A DNA stretch of 19,703 nucleotides from positions 1 to 19,703 of the forward strand of contig CAZYWA010000090.1 in NCBI GenBank assembly GCA_964650975.1. The letters run 5' to 3'. The position numbers and the translations under genes were made by a program. This stretch comes from CAZYWA01 sp964650975 [NCBI: uncultured bacterium] (GTDB lineage Bacteria; JADJOY01). The notes under the pieces were generated by a model. That model was not told where the DNA came from. It saw only the letters and a list, made by a program, of their open reading frames with translations, and did not search any database. Of this stretch, positions 8,479 to 15,444 are shown piece by piece; position 1 is the stretch's first letter; every line of letters begins with the position of its first letter.

Positions 8479-9659
8479 ACGACTCGGCGGCGGCGGCGAC
8501 CGCCGGTGCGGATCCGGCCGGCGAGGCGGCGCCCGTCGAGCCGCGCTCGACCCTTCCCGGCCCGTGGAGCGCGGCCGCCGCGTACGCGGGTGCGCTGATG
8601 GGGGTGGGCGTGGTGGTGGCGCCACCGCCGACCGCGGTCGCATTGCGCTGCGCGATCGCGGTGCTCGCGACGGTCGCGGTGCTGGTCTCCACGGTGCTCC
8701 TCGCGCGACGAGCTCAGCTCGGAGCGTGGATCGCCGTTCTGCTGCAGATTGCACCGCTCACGGTGCTCGGCCTCGAGCTGCTGTTCATGATGCATCCGCA
8801 GAGCACCGGCCTGGCGCTCTCGCTCTCGCAGCAACGCTGGCAGACGCTCTACTGGCATCCGCTCAATCATTCGGGATATCGCGACCGCGAGCACAGCGAG
8901 GCCGAGCTCGCGTCGCACCGGTTGCTGGTGGTGGTGGGCGACTCGTTCGCGGCGGGGTACGGAATCCGCGACGCCTCGGACCGGTTCGCCGATCGGCTCG
9001 CGACGACGCTGCCCAGCGACTGGTCGCTGGTGAACCTGGCGCTCTCCGGGCTCGACACCCGCGCCGAGTTCGGCGAGCTGCGACGCTTCGGCCACCGCCC
9101 GGCGATCGTGGTGCTCAGCTACTTCGTCAACGACATCGAGCAGGCCGCTCGCGACGCGGGCATGCGGCCACGTCCTTCTCCGCCGCTGCCGCCGCTGGCG
9201 CGCTGGCTGCAGCCGTTCTCGAGCCGCTCGTACCTGGCCGACTACCTGTTCCACACCCGCGCCACGGCCGGCGTGCGGGGAAGGGTCGAGGACTTCTTTC
9301 GCGCGGCCTACCGGAACCCGGATGCGCTCGCCAAGCACGCCGACGATCTGCTGCGCATGGCGCGCTGGTGCGAGCGCCACGACTCGAGGCTCGTGGTGCT
9401 CGCGTTCCCGCACCTCGTCGACCTGGACGGATCCCGCGACGTGATCGCGTGGCTCGAGCGCACCTTCGAACGGCAAGCCGTTCCGGTGCTCGACGTGAGC
9501 CCGCTGGTCGCATCGCTGCGCCCTCGCGAACGGATCGTGTCGTGGGTCGATCCGCATCCGAGCGTCGAGACGCACCGCCGCGTCGCGCTGGCACTCGAGA
9601 AGTGGTTGACCGAGATCGAGCCCTCGCTCGGCGAGCCGAAAAGCACGACCGCCGGCTGA
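8475..9659 (+). CDS. Membrane-anchored SGNH/GDSL hydrolase
   Basis: This 394-residue protein starts at GTG in a GTGA overlap with ilvD. Three hydrophobic spans occupy about residues 33-50, 53-77 and 82-106, after a Pro/Ala-rich N-terminus. The rest is an SGNH-type hydrolase. Block I is [11 protein letters not shown] with nucleophile Ser157. The block II Gly is in NLALSGLDT, the block III Asn is Asn219 in SYFVNDIEQ, and the block V pair is Asp359 and His361 in WVDPHPS. All four signature positions are filled. Such proteins are usually esterases or acyl-transfer enzymes acting on lipids or polysaccharides outside the cytoplasm. The substrate here is unknown. The link to ilvD is through the shared message rather than obvious metabolism. 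Confidence 0.85.
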   Translation: MNDSAAAATAGADPAGEAAPVEPRSTLPGPWSAAAAYAGALMGVGVVVAPPPTAVALRCAIAVLATVAVLVSTVLLARRAQLGAWIAVLLQIAPLTVLGLELLFMMHPQSTGLALSLSQQRWQTLYWHPLNHSGYRDREHSEAELASHRLLVVVGDSFAAGYGIRDASDRFADRLATTLPSDWSLVNLALSGLDTRAEFGELRRFGHRPAIVVLSYFVNDIEQAARDAGMRPRPSPPLPPLARWLQPFSSRSYLADYLFHTRATAGVRGRVEDFFRAAYRNPDALAKHADDLLRMARWCERHDSRLVVLAFPHLVDLDGSRDVIAWLERTFERQAVPVLDVSPLVASLRPRERIVSWVDPHPSVETHRRVALALEKWLTEIEPSLGEPKSTTAG

Positions 9660-9706
9660 TCTCGCTCGATGACGAACCGGCAGGAGCCGGTCCCTCCCAC
9701 CTCCGC

Positions 9707-9730
9707 GGCTGCGAGGGACCGCAGCCCTCC
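9707..9730 (-). repeat. REP palindrome with GGAG head
   Basis: Read on the minus strand it has head GGAG, arm GGCTGCG, loop GTCCCT and arm CGCAGCC: a perfect 7-bp stem with a 6-nt loop. A four-base G-rich head followed by an imperfect or perfect hairpin is the classic organisation of bacterial REP sequences mobilised by RAYT transposases. Its first 20 bases are identical to those at 14501-14520. It lies between two convergent genes, a common REP location. Confidence 0.75.
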
Positions 9731-9741
9731 AATCCGCACTC

Positions 9742-9760
9742 GGGGGCTGGAACAGCCCCT
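9742..9760. terminator. Hairpin between convergent SGNH genes, possible bidirectional terminator
   Basis: GGGGCTG and CAGCCCC form a perfect 7-bp stem around the 3-nt loop GAA, extendable by a G-T pair. It stands between two converging stop codons (9659 and 9769). There is no T run on either side, so it is not a textbook intrinsic terminator. Confidence 0.4.
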
Positions 9761-9768
9761 CGGGGCGA

Positions 9769-10875
9769 TCACTGCGCGAAGGTGCCGTGAGTGTAGAAGG
9801 CGAGGATCGCGGCGCGGGTCAGGCCGGCGACGTACTCCATGCCCTTGTCGTTCAAGTGCACCTGGTCCGGATCGGCGGTGGAGAAGAGGTCGAGGTTGTC
9901 GTCGTAGCTGAAGTCGCTCTCGACCACGATCGCGTGATACTGCGGCGCGAGCCCGCGAAGCACGTTGTTCGCGACCGCGGTGCCCTCGTGACGATCGTCG
10001 CGCTGCTCGTAGTGGATTAGGCACAGGATCGGCGTCACACCCTGGAACTGCAGCAGGTTGAGCACGTCCTGGTAGGCACTGCTGAAGATCTCGATGTTCT
10101 GGTCGGTGGGCAGGTTCAAGTAGGCGTGCACGTCGTTCAAGCCGAAGCGCAAGAAAGCGAAGCGCATGTCGGGAAACTCGTTGATGGCGGCGCGCACCTG
10201 ATCGAGGCCGTAATGGTCGGCGCCCGGCACGTAGGCAACCGGCGTGTCCTCCTCGGAGCGATTCACCACCTGCAGGTTCCAGCCGAAGAACGCGGACAGA
10301 TCCGGGTCGCCGTTCAGGTAGTCGTCGATCGAGGTGTCGCGGAAGCCGGACGGGACCGAGAGATCCGAGTCGCCGAACATCACCATCGGACCTTGCACGA
10401 GATCGAGCGGCATCGAGTACGCGAGATCCTTGGGGAAGAACACGCCGAAGTGGACCGTCGACGGGACCGAGCTGGTGACGAAGTCGGGCGGCAGCCCGTT
10501 GAGGGTGATCGAGTAGACGTCGGCCTCGAGGGAATCGATGTGCGCGACGCCGTCGTCGCCGGTGACCGGCTCGATGGCGGGAGAGCCGTCGCGAGCGACG
10601 CTCACCTGCACTCCCGCCAGCGGATCCTGGCTGGGCGCCACCTTCAGCGTGATCGTGAGATCGGTGATGGTCGCCGGAGGAGGAGGCGGTCCGCCGCCAC
10701 CGCCACCCGAGCCTCCAGCTCCACCACCGCCGTCGCTACCGCCGGACCCGCCGGATCCGCCGCCGCCGCCGGCACCACCCGCGCCGCCACCCGACCCACC
10801 GCCGCACGCCGCGACACCGAGCACCGCGAGCAGCAGCGCGCACGAAAGCAGCCGGCGACTCGTCCGCATCGTCAT
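9769..10875 (-). CDS. SGNH-hydrolase lipoprotein with Gly-rich linker
   Basis: The 368-residue product begins with a lipoprotein signal peptide, MTMRTSRRLLSCALLLAVLG, followed by VAAC, so the lipidated Cys is near residue 24. A Gly/Ser linker and a short proline run (about 25-66) lead into a beta-sandwich-like module (about 68-150, LTITLKVAPSQDPLAGVQVS) resembling carboxypeptidase-regulatory or SpaA-like folds. The hydrolase domain shows GDS at 168-170, Asn247 in FGLNDV and the Asp337/His340 pair in DQVHLND, so all SGNH signature residues are present. It is probably an esterase or lipase tethered to the envelope. Its substrate is unknown. An in-frame ATG at 10908 would leave almost no leader behind the candidate promoter, so 10875 is preferred. 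It converges on the other SGNH gene. Confidence 0.88.
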   Translation of the reverse strand: MTMRTSRRLLSCALLLAVLGVAACGGGSGGGAGGAGGGGGSGGSGGSDGGGGAGGSGGGGGGPPPPPATITDLTITLKVAPSQDPLAGVQVSVARDGSPAIEPVTGDDGVAHIDSLEADVYSITLNGLPPDFVTSSVPSTVHFGVFFPKDLAYSMPLDLVQGPMVMFGDSDLSVPSGFRDTSIDDYLNGDPDLSAFFGWNLQVVNRSEEDTPVAYVPGADHYGLDQVRAAINEFPDMRFAFLRFGLNDVHAYLNLPTDQNIEIFSSAYQDVLNLLQFQGVTPILCLIHYEQRDDRHEGTAVANNVLRGLAPQYHAIVVESDFSYDDNLDLFSTADPDQVHLNDKGMEYVAGLTRAAILAFYTHGTFAQ

Positions 10876-10927
10876 GTTCCCACCGCGTAATCCAACGTAG
10901 AAACTCATCAATTTCCGGGAGACGCGC

Positions 10928-10955
10928 AGGATAATCGCCGCCAGTCCGCCATCAA
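10928..10955 (-). promoter_or_regulatory. Candidate sigma70-like promoter for the SGNH lipoprotein gene
   Basis: On the minus strand, TTGATG (10955-10950) is followed after 16 nt by TATCCT (10933-10928). This is among the best -35/-10 pairs in the window. Transcription would begin near 10920, leaving about 45 nt before the chosen ATG. Confidence 0.45.
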
Positions 10956-11009
10956 GACCCGGGAAGGCCGCCGCCGCAACCGGCCGCCATCGAAAGCGGG
11001 CCGCTGCTC

Positions 11010-11018
11010 TGTTACCCT
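11010..11018 (+). promoter_or_regulatory. Candidate extended -10 promoter for the orn-psd operon
   Basis: TGTTACCCT fits TGnTAnnnT and lies 58 nt before the orn start. No clear -35 box is visible. It shares the 201-nt divergent gap with the SGNH lipoprotein promoter. Confidence 0.35.
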
Positions 11019-11076
11019 CATCGCCCTTGCGGTCCGGCTCTTCGGTGCCGCTCGAGCGATCCGCGAGGCACCCGTT

Positions 11077-11694
11077 TTGGCCAACGGCAACAAAGATCGA
11101 TCCGACGTCTATCTCTGGTTCGACTCCGAGTACACCACGCTCGAGCTGGACCGCGCCTGCCTGTTGCAGGTGGCGCTGGTGATCACCGACTCGAAGCTCG
11201 AGCGCCTCACCGCCGATCCCGGGCTCACGATGTTCGTGCGCCTGCCGCCCGGCCACGAGGTCGCGCCCTGGGTGAAGGACAACCAGGCGGACGTGCTGCG
11301 CGGCTCCGCGGCGCAGGGGCTGCCGGTGACCGACGTCGACCGGCGCCTCGCCACGTACGTGGACAATGCGATCGGCGCGCCCGTCGAGCAAGAGCGCTTC
11401 CGGCCGATCCTCGCCGGCAACAGCATCCACTCGGACTGGATCCTGGTGCGTCACTGGCTGCCCGAGTTCCAGAGGCGCATGAACTACCGGCTGCTCGACG
11501 TGACCGGCTTCAAGCTCCAGTGGGACCACCACTGGAAAGGCGAACGTTTCGACAAGGACACGCCCGACCTCATCCGTCGCTACTACCCCAAGGCGGAGCT
11601 CGATCCGGCGGTCACGCGACACGACGCATTCTTCGACGCGCAGTCCTCGATCGCCGAGCTCGCGTACTACCGCTCGCGGCTCAACATCCGCTGA
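11077..11694 (+). CDS. orn: Oligoribonuclease, DEDDh 3'-5' exoribonuclease
   Basis: Orn degrades 2- to 5-nt RNA fragments, including the pGpG left from cyclic-di-GMP breakdown, to mononucleotides in the cytoplasm. The 205-residue protein carries the DEDDh set. Asp16 and Glu18 are in FDSEYT, Asp120 is in GNSIHSDW (the family normally reads GNSIHxD), and His182 and Asp187 sit in the H-x4-D arrangement of RHDAFFDAQ. The first motif is divergent from the usual DLEMTGL, and the protein is about 20 residues longer than E. coli Orn, so a different small-RNA exonuclease role is possible. The start is a TTG with GAGG eight bases upstream. It is first in a four-gene run, 19 nt before psd. Confidence 0.82.
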   Translation: MANGNKDRSDVYLWFDSEYTTLELDRACLLQVALVITDSKLERLTADPGLTMFVRLPPGHEVAPWVKDNQADVLRGSAAQGLPVTDVDRRLATYVDNAIGAPVEQERFRPILAGNSIHSDWILVRHWLPEFQRRMNYRLLDVTGFKLQWDHHWKGERFDKDTPDLIRRYYPKAELDPAVTRHDAFFDAQSSIAELAYYRSRLNIR

Positions 11695-11713
11695 GCGGCG
11701 CGCCGGACGGGCG

Positions 11714-12616
11714 ATGCTCGAGGTCGAGGAAACCCGGATCCGCGATCGCGCCTCGGGCCAGCTCGTCGTCGAGCAGGTGTTCGGCGGCGCGATGCTGGCG
11801 CTCACCTACCAGAACGCCGCCGGACGGCGCATCGGTGCCTGGCCGGCGCTGCAGCGCTGGATCTCGAAGCTGGTCGGCCTCTACCAGTCGAGCGCGCGAT
11901 CCCGCCGCGGAATCGCGCCCTTCGTGGCGCGTTACGGAGTGCGGCTCGCCGAGTTCGAGGAACCAGCGGGCGGTTTCCGCTCGTTCAACGACTTCTTCGT
12001 GCGGCGCCTGGCCGCGGGTGCGCGCTCGTTTCCCACAGATCCAGCCGTGCTGGGGGCCGCCGCCGAAGGGCGCCTGAGCGTCTTCCCGATCGCCGCGCCC
12101 AGCACTCCCATCACGATCAAGGGAGTGCCGCTCTCGATCGAGACGCTGGTGGGCTCGCCCGAGATCGCGGCGGCGTGCGTGGGCGGCCACGTGTTCGTGT
12201 TCCGGCTCTGCCCGGTCGACTACCACCGCTTCCACTTTCCCGACGCGGGCATCCCCGGGCGCGCGCGCCGGATCGCGGGTGTCCTCCACTCGGTCCATCC
12301 GGTGGCGCAGCGAGTGATCCCCGACCTCTTCCTCCGGAACGAGCGCCAGGTGGCGGTCCTCGAGAGCGAGAGCTTCGGCAAGCTGGTGCTCGTCGACGTG
12401 GGTGCCATGTGCGTGGGGACGATCGTCCAGACCTACGCGCCGGGCGAGCGGGTCGAGCGCGGCGCCGAGAAGGGCTATTTCGCGTTCGGCGGATCGACCA
12501 CGATCCTGCTCACCGAGCGCGACCGAGTTGCTCCCGACGCGGACCTGCTCACGAGCACCGCGAGCGGCATCGAGACGCTGGTCCGCGTCGGCGAACCGAT
12601 CGCACGCAAGCGCTGA
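11714..12616 (+). CDS. psd: Phosphatidylserine decarboxylase proenzyme
   Basis: Psd converts phosphatidylserine to phosphatidylethanolamine at the inner membrane, using a pyruvoyl group made by self-cleavage. The 300-residue product has the family phrases FNDFFVRRL (about 92-100), DYHRFHFP with His171, and LHSVHPVA. FGGST near the C-terminus gives the cleavage site between Gly260 and Ser261. That yields a 260-residue beta chain and a 40-residue pyruvoyl alpha chain. The acid of the self-cleavage triad, normally Asp in a P-x-D-G context, is replaced by Glu118 in AAAEGRLS. The start is an ATG with only a weak G-rich stretch upstream. The 19-nt and 18-nt gaps to orn and the cupin gene suggest one transcript. 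I see no pssA in the window. Confidence 0.92.
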   Translation: MLEVEETRIRDRASGQLVVEQVFGGAMLALTYQNAAGRRIGAWPALQRWISKLVGLYQSSARSRRGIAPFVARYGVRLAEFEEPAGGFRSFNDFFVRRLAAGARSFPTDPAVLGAAAEGRLSVFPIAAPSTPITIKGVPLSIETLVGSPEIAAACVGGHVFVFRLCPVDYHRFHFPDAGIPGRARRIAGVLHSVHPVAQRVIPDLFLRNERQVAVLESESFGKLVLVDVGAMCVGTIVQTYAPGERVERGAEKGYFAFGGSTTILLTERDRVAPDADLLTSTASGIETLVRVGEPIARKR

Positions 12617-12634
12617 GATCGAGGAGGCCTCTTC

Positions 12635-12964
12635 ATGGACACCGTCGCGTGGCGCAGCCGAGTGGCGTTTTCCGACGACAAGATGAAAAAGGTGCCGCTC
12701 TTCGAGAGCGAGCGGATGTTCTGCGACGTCTACTGCTTCCGGCCAGGTCAGGAGCAGCGCGCCCATCGCCACGACGAGTCCGACAAGGTCTACGTGGTGC
12801 TGGAAGGCTCGGGCACGTTTCGCGTGGGCACCGAGGAGCGCGAGCTTCAGGCGGGCGAAGCCGTGTTCGCGCCGGCCGGTGACGAGCACGGCGTGCGGAA
12901 CACCAGCGCCGCGAATCTCGTGGTGCTGGTGACGATGGCGCCGAAACCGGCGCCCAAGCTCTAG
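12635..12964 (+). CDS. Small single-domain cupin protein
   Basis: This 109-residue protein is a single cupin_2 barrel. Motif 1 gives His44 and His46 (HRHDESDKVYVVLEGSG), with Asp50 where the family usually has Glu. Motif 2 gives His85 in PAGDEHGVRN. A bound divalent metal is therefore plausible, with a substituted fourth ligand. Small cupins of this kind can be isomerases, dioxygenases or ligand sensors, and the sequence does not decide. It has no signal peptide. Its ribosome-binding site is strong: GAGGAGG at 12621-12627, seven bases before the ATG. It lies 18 nt after psd and 17 nt before the FG-GAP gene. Confidence 0.88.
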   Translation: MDTVAWRSRVAFSDDKMKKVPLFESERMFCDVYCFRPGQEQRAHRHDESDKVYVVLEGSGTFRVGTEERELQAGEAVFAPAGDEHGVRNTSAANLVVLVTMAPKPAPKL

Positions 12965-12981
12965 CGGCGGGTCACGCACGG

Positions 12982-14484
12982 ATGCCTATCGCCTGGGCCG
13001 CGGCACCTGCTGCCGCCGCGATCGCGTTCACGTCGATCGCGGTGCCGGTCTCGGCGCCGAGCCTCGACGTGGTGCCCGCTCACCCGGCGATCGCCGCGCA
13101 CGGCTGGGCGGCGTTCGTGGCGCAGGACGGCAAGAAGCGCTGCGAGGTGTCGCTCTGGCACGTCGAGAGTGGCCGCGCGGTCTCGGCCTATCGGGCTCCC
13201 TGCGAGCACGGCGACGTTTTCTACAACGTGATCCCGGGACCGGATGGCGATACCCCCGAGCTGGTGGCGCTCGACGGCGAGGGTGTCGTGCGGGTCTTCC
13301 CGGAACCACGGGCACGGGTGATCCGGCAACCGAGCTTCCCGGTCGTCGCGCCCGCGGTGCGCGCACCGGGTCCGGACCTCTGGCTCGCGCACGAGAGCGC
13401 GGGAGCGCCGCTCACGCTCGCGATTCCCAGCCTCACCGACATCTCGCTCTGGCAGCGCGACGCACCGGGGGCTGCCGAGGCCGCCCCGGTGCCGGCGCCC
13501 GCGGCCGACGGCGCCGAGCGCTGGCACCGCGGCGACGTGTTCCACGTCGCCGTCGACGCGGAGTACGACCCGCGGATCGGCCGCGACAGTCTGTCGCCGG
13601 ATTTCTCGGTGCTCGCTCACCTGCGCATGCCCAAGTGGGCGCTGGGACAGATCGACGCTTCGGGCACTCCCGGGCTTCTCTACGCGCTCGAGAACGAAGT
13701 CACGGGCACCCACGCCGAAAACGGGACCGCGCCGCCCAAGGCTCTCTTCCACGCCGAGAAGGTGCTCTTCGCCGACGACCCGAACGGCAACGATCCGCGG
13801 CTGGTGCGCGGCAACCGGCTCGCCGACATCGACGGCGACGGTCAGCTCGACGTGGCGCTGGTCGCCGCACGCGGCGGAATCACCCACCTCGAAACCGCGA
13901 TGGAGGTCTGGTTCGGCCCGCTCGCCGAGAGCCTGAATCACGACCCCGACATGAGCCTGCGCGGCACCGGCGCGGCGGTCGGCACCGAGCTCGTCGATCT
14001 GGTCCACGACTCCCGGCTCTCGGTGCTCAGGCCCAAGGTGGAGGTGTCGATCGCCGCGTTCGTGCGAATCCTGCTCTTCGGCGAGGTCCACATCGACTAT
14101 CAGTTCTTCGACGTGGTGCGCGGCGAGCACGGCAATCAGCAGCCGTTTTGCTCCTTCGAGCGCCCGCTGCCCGTCGACCTGGAAGGCCTCTCCGCGAAGG
14201 CGGCTCCACTCTTCACCACCGAGGGCGACTTCAACGGCGACGGGCTCGCCGACGTGCTCACCGGCGAAGGCACCAAGGGCTACGTGATCCTGCGCGGCAA
14301 ACGGGGCGATCGCGGCCGGTGGTGCGCGGCGGCCGACGAGCCGCAACCGATTCCCGTCGCCAAGGCCGAAGGCCTCACGGTCGTGGACCTCGACGGCGAC
14401 GGGAGGAGCGACCTGATCGCGATCCACGCCGCCGACCACGGCGACTCGACCGTGACGCTGCTGCTCTCGACACACACGCCCTGA
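12982..14484 (+). CDS. Secreted FG-GAP/VCBS repeat protein
   Basis: The 500-residue product starts with a hydrophobic export segment (MPIAWAAAPAAAAIAFTSIA, then PVSA) that lacks the usual basic N-terminus. Calcium-binding DxDGDG loops of FG-GAP/VCBS blades are clear at Asp282 (DIDGDGQLDVAL), Asp416 (DFNGDGLADVL) and Asp469 (DLDGDGRSDLI). The first 200 residues look like further, less obvious beta-propeller blades (for example ELVALDGEGVVRVF). An integrin-alpha-like propeller outside the cytoplasm is the likely fold. Its partner is unknown. Three conserved cysteines in the C-terminal half could form a disulfide. It ends the orn-psd-cupin run and is followed by a pair of REP palindromes. Confidence 0.82.
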   Translation: MPIAWAAAPAAAAIAFTSIAVPVSAPSLDVVPAHPAIAAHGWAAFVAQDGKKRCEVSLWHVESGRAVSAYRAPCEHGDVFYNVIPGPDGDTPELVALDGEGVVRVFPEPRARVIRQPSFPVVAPAVRAPGPDLWLAHESAGAPLTLAIPSLTDISLWQRDAPGAAEAAPVPAPAADGAERWHRGDVFHVAVDAEYDPRIGRDSLSPDFSVLAHLRMPKWALGQIDASGTPGLLYALENEVTGTHAENGTAPPKALFHAEKVLFADDPNGNDPRLVRGNRLADIDGDGQLDVALVAARGGITHLETAMEVWFGPLAESLNHDPDMSLRGTGAAVGTELVDLVHDSRLSVLRPKVEVSIAAFVRILLFGEVHIDYQFFDVVRGEHGNQQPFCSFERPLPVDLEGLSAKAAPLFTTEGDFNGDGLADVLTGEGTKGYVILRGKRGDRGRWCAAADEPQPIPVAKAEGLTVVDLDGDGRSDLIAIHAADHGDSTVTLLLSTHTP

Positions 14485-14500
14485 GGAAGAGCTCGACCCT

Positions 14501-14528
14501 GGAGGGCTGCGGTCCCTCGCGCCGCAGC
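14501..14528 (+). repeat. REP palindrome, left member of an inverted pair
   Basis: It has head GGAG, arm GGCTGCG and loop GTCCCT. The right arm is altered, so the best remaining stem is CTGCGG with CCGCAG. The first 20 bases match the element at 9707-9730 exactly in the opposite orientation. It begins 16 nt after the FG-GAP stop codon. Confidence 0.65.
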
Positions 14529-14551
14529 GTCACATCTCGATCCATCGCTCC

Positions 14552-14575
14552 GGACGCGAGGGACCGCGTCCCTCC
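14552..14575 (-). repeat. REP palindrome, right member of an inverted pair
   Basis: On the minus strand it has head GGAG, arm GGACGCG, loop GTCCCT and arm CGCGTCC: a perfect 7-bp stem with a 6-nt loop. Compared with the 9.7-kb copy, both arms carry compensating changes (CT to AC on one side, AG to GT on the other), so pairing is kept while sequence differs. With the copy at 14501 it forms an inverted, heads-outward pair like a BIME. Confidence 0.72.
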
Positions 14576-14628
14576 CGGCCCGACGCGGGCGTCGACGGAC
14601 GAGGGTGCGTTATCTTCCCAGCGCGATC

Positions 14629-15444
14629 ATGAGAGAGCTGCTGCGCGTCGTCGAGGCGCCACGCCACTGCTCGTACCTCCCGCAGGAGGTGGCGACCCTC
14701 GAATACCGGATCATCCCGGAGATCGACTCGGCGAGCTACTCGCGGTTCCTGACCCGCGGCTACCGCCGCTTCGGCATCCAGTTCTTCCGGCCCGGCTGCC
14801 GCTGGTGCTGCCGCTGCCGCAGCATCCGCGTTCGCGTCCACGACTTCGCCGAAGGCCGCCGCTGGCGGCGCGTGCTCAAGCAAAACGAGGACATCGAAGT
14901 CGTGGTGCGCCCGCCCGAGCTGACGCCCGAGCACCTGGCGCTCTACGGCCGCTACCACCGTTTCATGGAGAGCCATCGCGACTGGCCTCACCACGACCCG
15001 CGCCCGCAGAGCTACTCACAAGCGTTTCTGCTGGGCGGCGAGGGCTTCGCGCGCGAGGTGGCGTACTTTCGCGGCGGACGCCTGGTGGGCTGCGCGCTCA
15101 TGGACGACGTGGGCGACGCCGTGTCCCTCGTCTATTTCTATTACGCACCCGAATGGCGCGAGCAGAGCCCGGGAGTCTTCTCGATCCTCACCCAGTTCCG
15201 CTACGCGCGCGAACGCGGCTATCGATACGCGTATCTCGGCTACTGGATCCCCGAGAACCGCTCGATGTCGTACAAATCGCAGTACCGGCCACACGAGATC
15301 CTGACGCGCTACCCGGCCGACGGCGAGAGCCCGGAGTGGCGAGAGCCGGCGCCGTCGGAGATTCCGGCCGGCAGCCTCCATCCGTCGGTTCGCGACCTCG
15401 AGCCGCCGCCCCGACACGGCACGCGAGAAAGGAACGCTTCATGA
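14629..15444 (+). CDS. bpt: ATE/Bpt-family aminoacyl-tRNA-protein transferase (N-degron pathway)
   Basis: Proteins of this family move an amino acid from tRNA onto N-terminal Asp or Glu of a target, marking it for ClpS/ClpAP. Bacterial Bpt transfers leucine, eukaryotic ATE1 arginine. The 271-residue product has the ATE N-terminal phrase APRHCSYLP (Cys14), then GYRRFGIQFFRPGC and a CxxCxxC cluster (Cys57, 60, 63) with an extra Cys61. The C-terminal GNAT-like part ends in YLGYWIPENRSMSYKSQYRP, the strongest signature. The ATG at 14629 starts at the expected place. A GTG at 14605 is in frame but lies too close to its only SD-like bases. A TTATCT box just upstream hints at a very short leader. 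The stop overlaps the next start as ATGA. Leucyl versus arginyl specificity is not proven. Confidence 0.9.
   Translation: MRELLRVVEAPRHCSYLPQEVATLEYRIIPEIDSASYSRFLTRGYRRFGIQFFRPGCRWCCRCRSIRVRVHDFAEGRRWRRVLKQNEDIEVVVRPPELTPEHLALYGRYHRFMESHRDWPHHDPRPQSYSQAFLLGGEGFAREVAYFRGGRLVGCALMDDVGDAVSLVYFYYAPEWREQSPGVFSILTQFRYARERGYRYAYLGYWIPENRSMSYKSQYRPHEILTRYPADGESPEWREPAPSEIPAGSLHPSVRDLEPPPRHGTRERNAS

Noticed and set aside
10676-10810. GC-rich tract of GCC/CCG triplets, considered as a tandem repeat
   Set aside because: It encodes the Gly/Ser and Pro linker of the SGNH lipoprotein. The units are irregular and fully explained by the protein.
12961-14475. A 500-codon open frame antisense to the FG-GAP gene
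   Set aside because: The composition is low-complexity His/Arg/Val/Asp, while the plus strand has three DxDGDG loops and an export segment.
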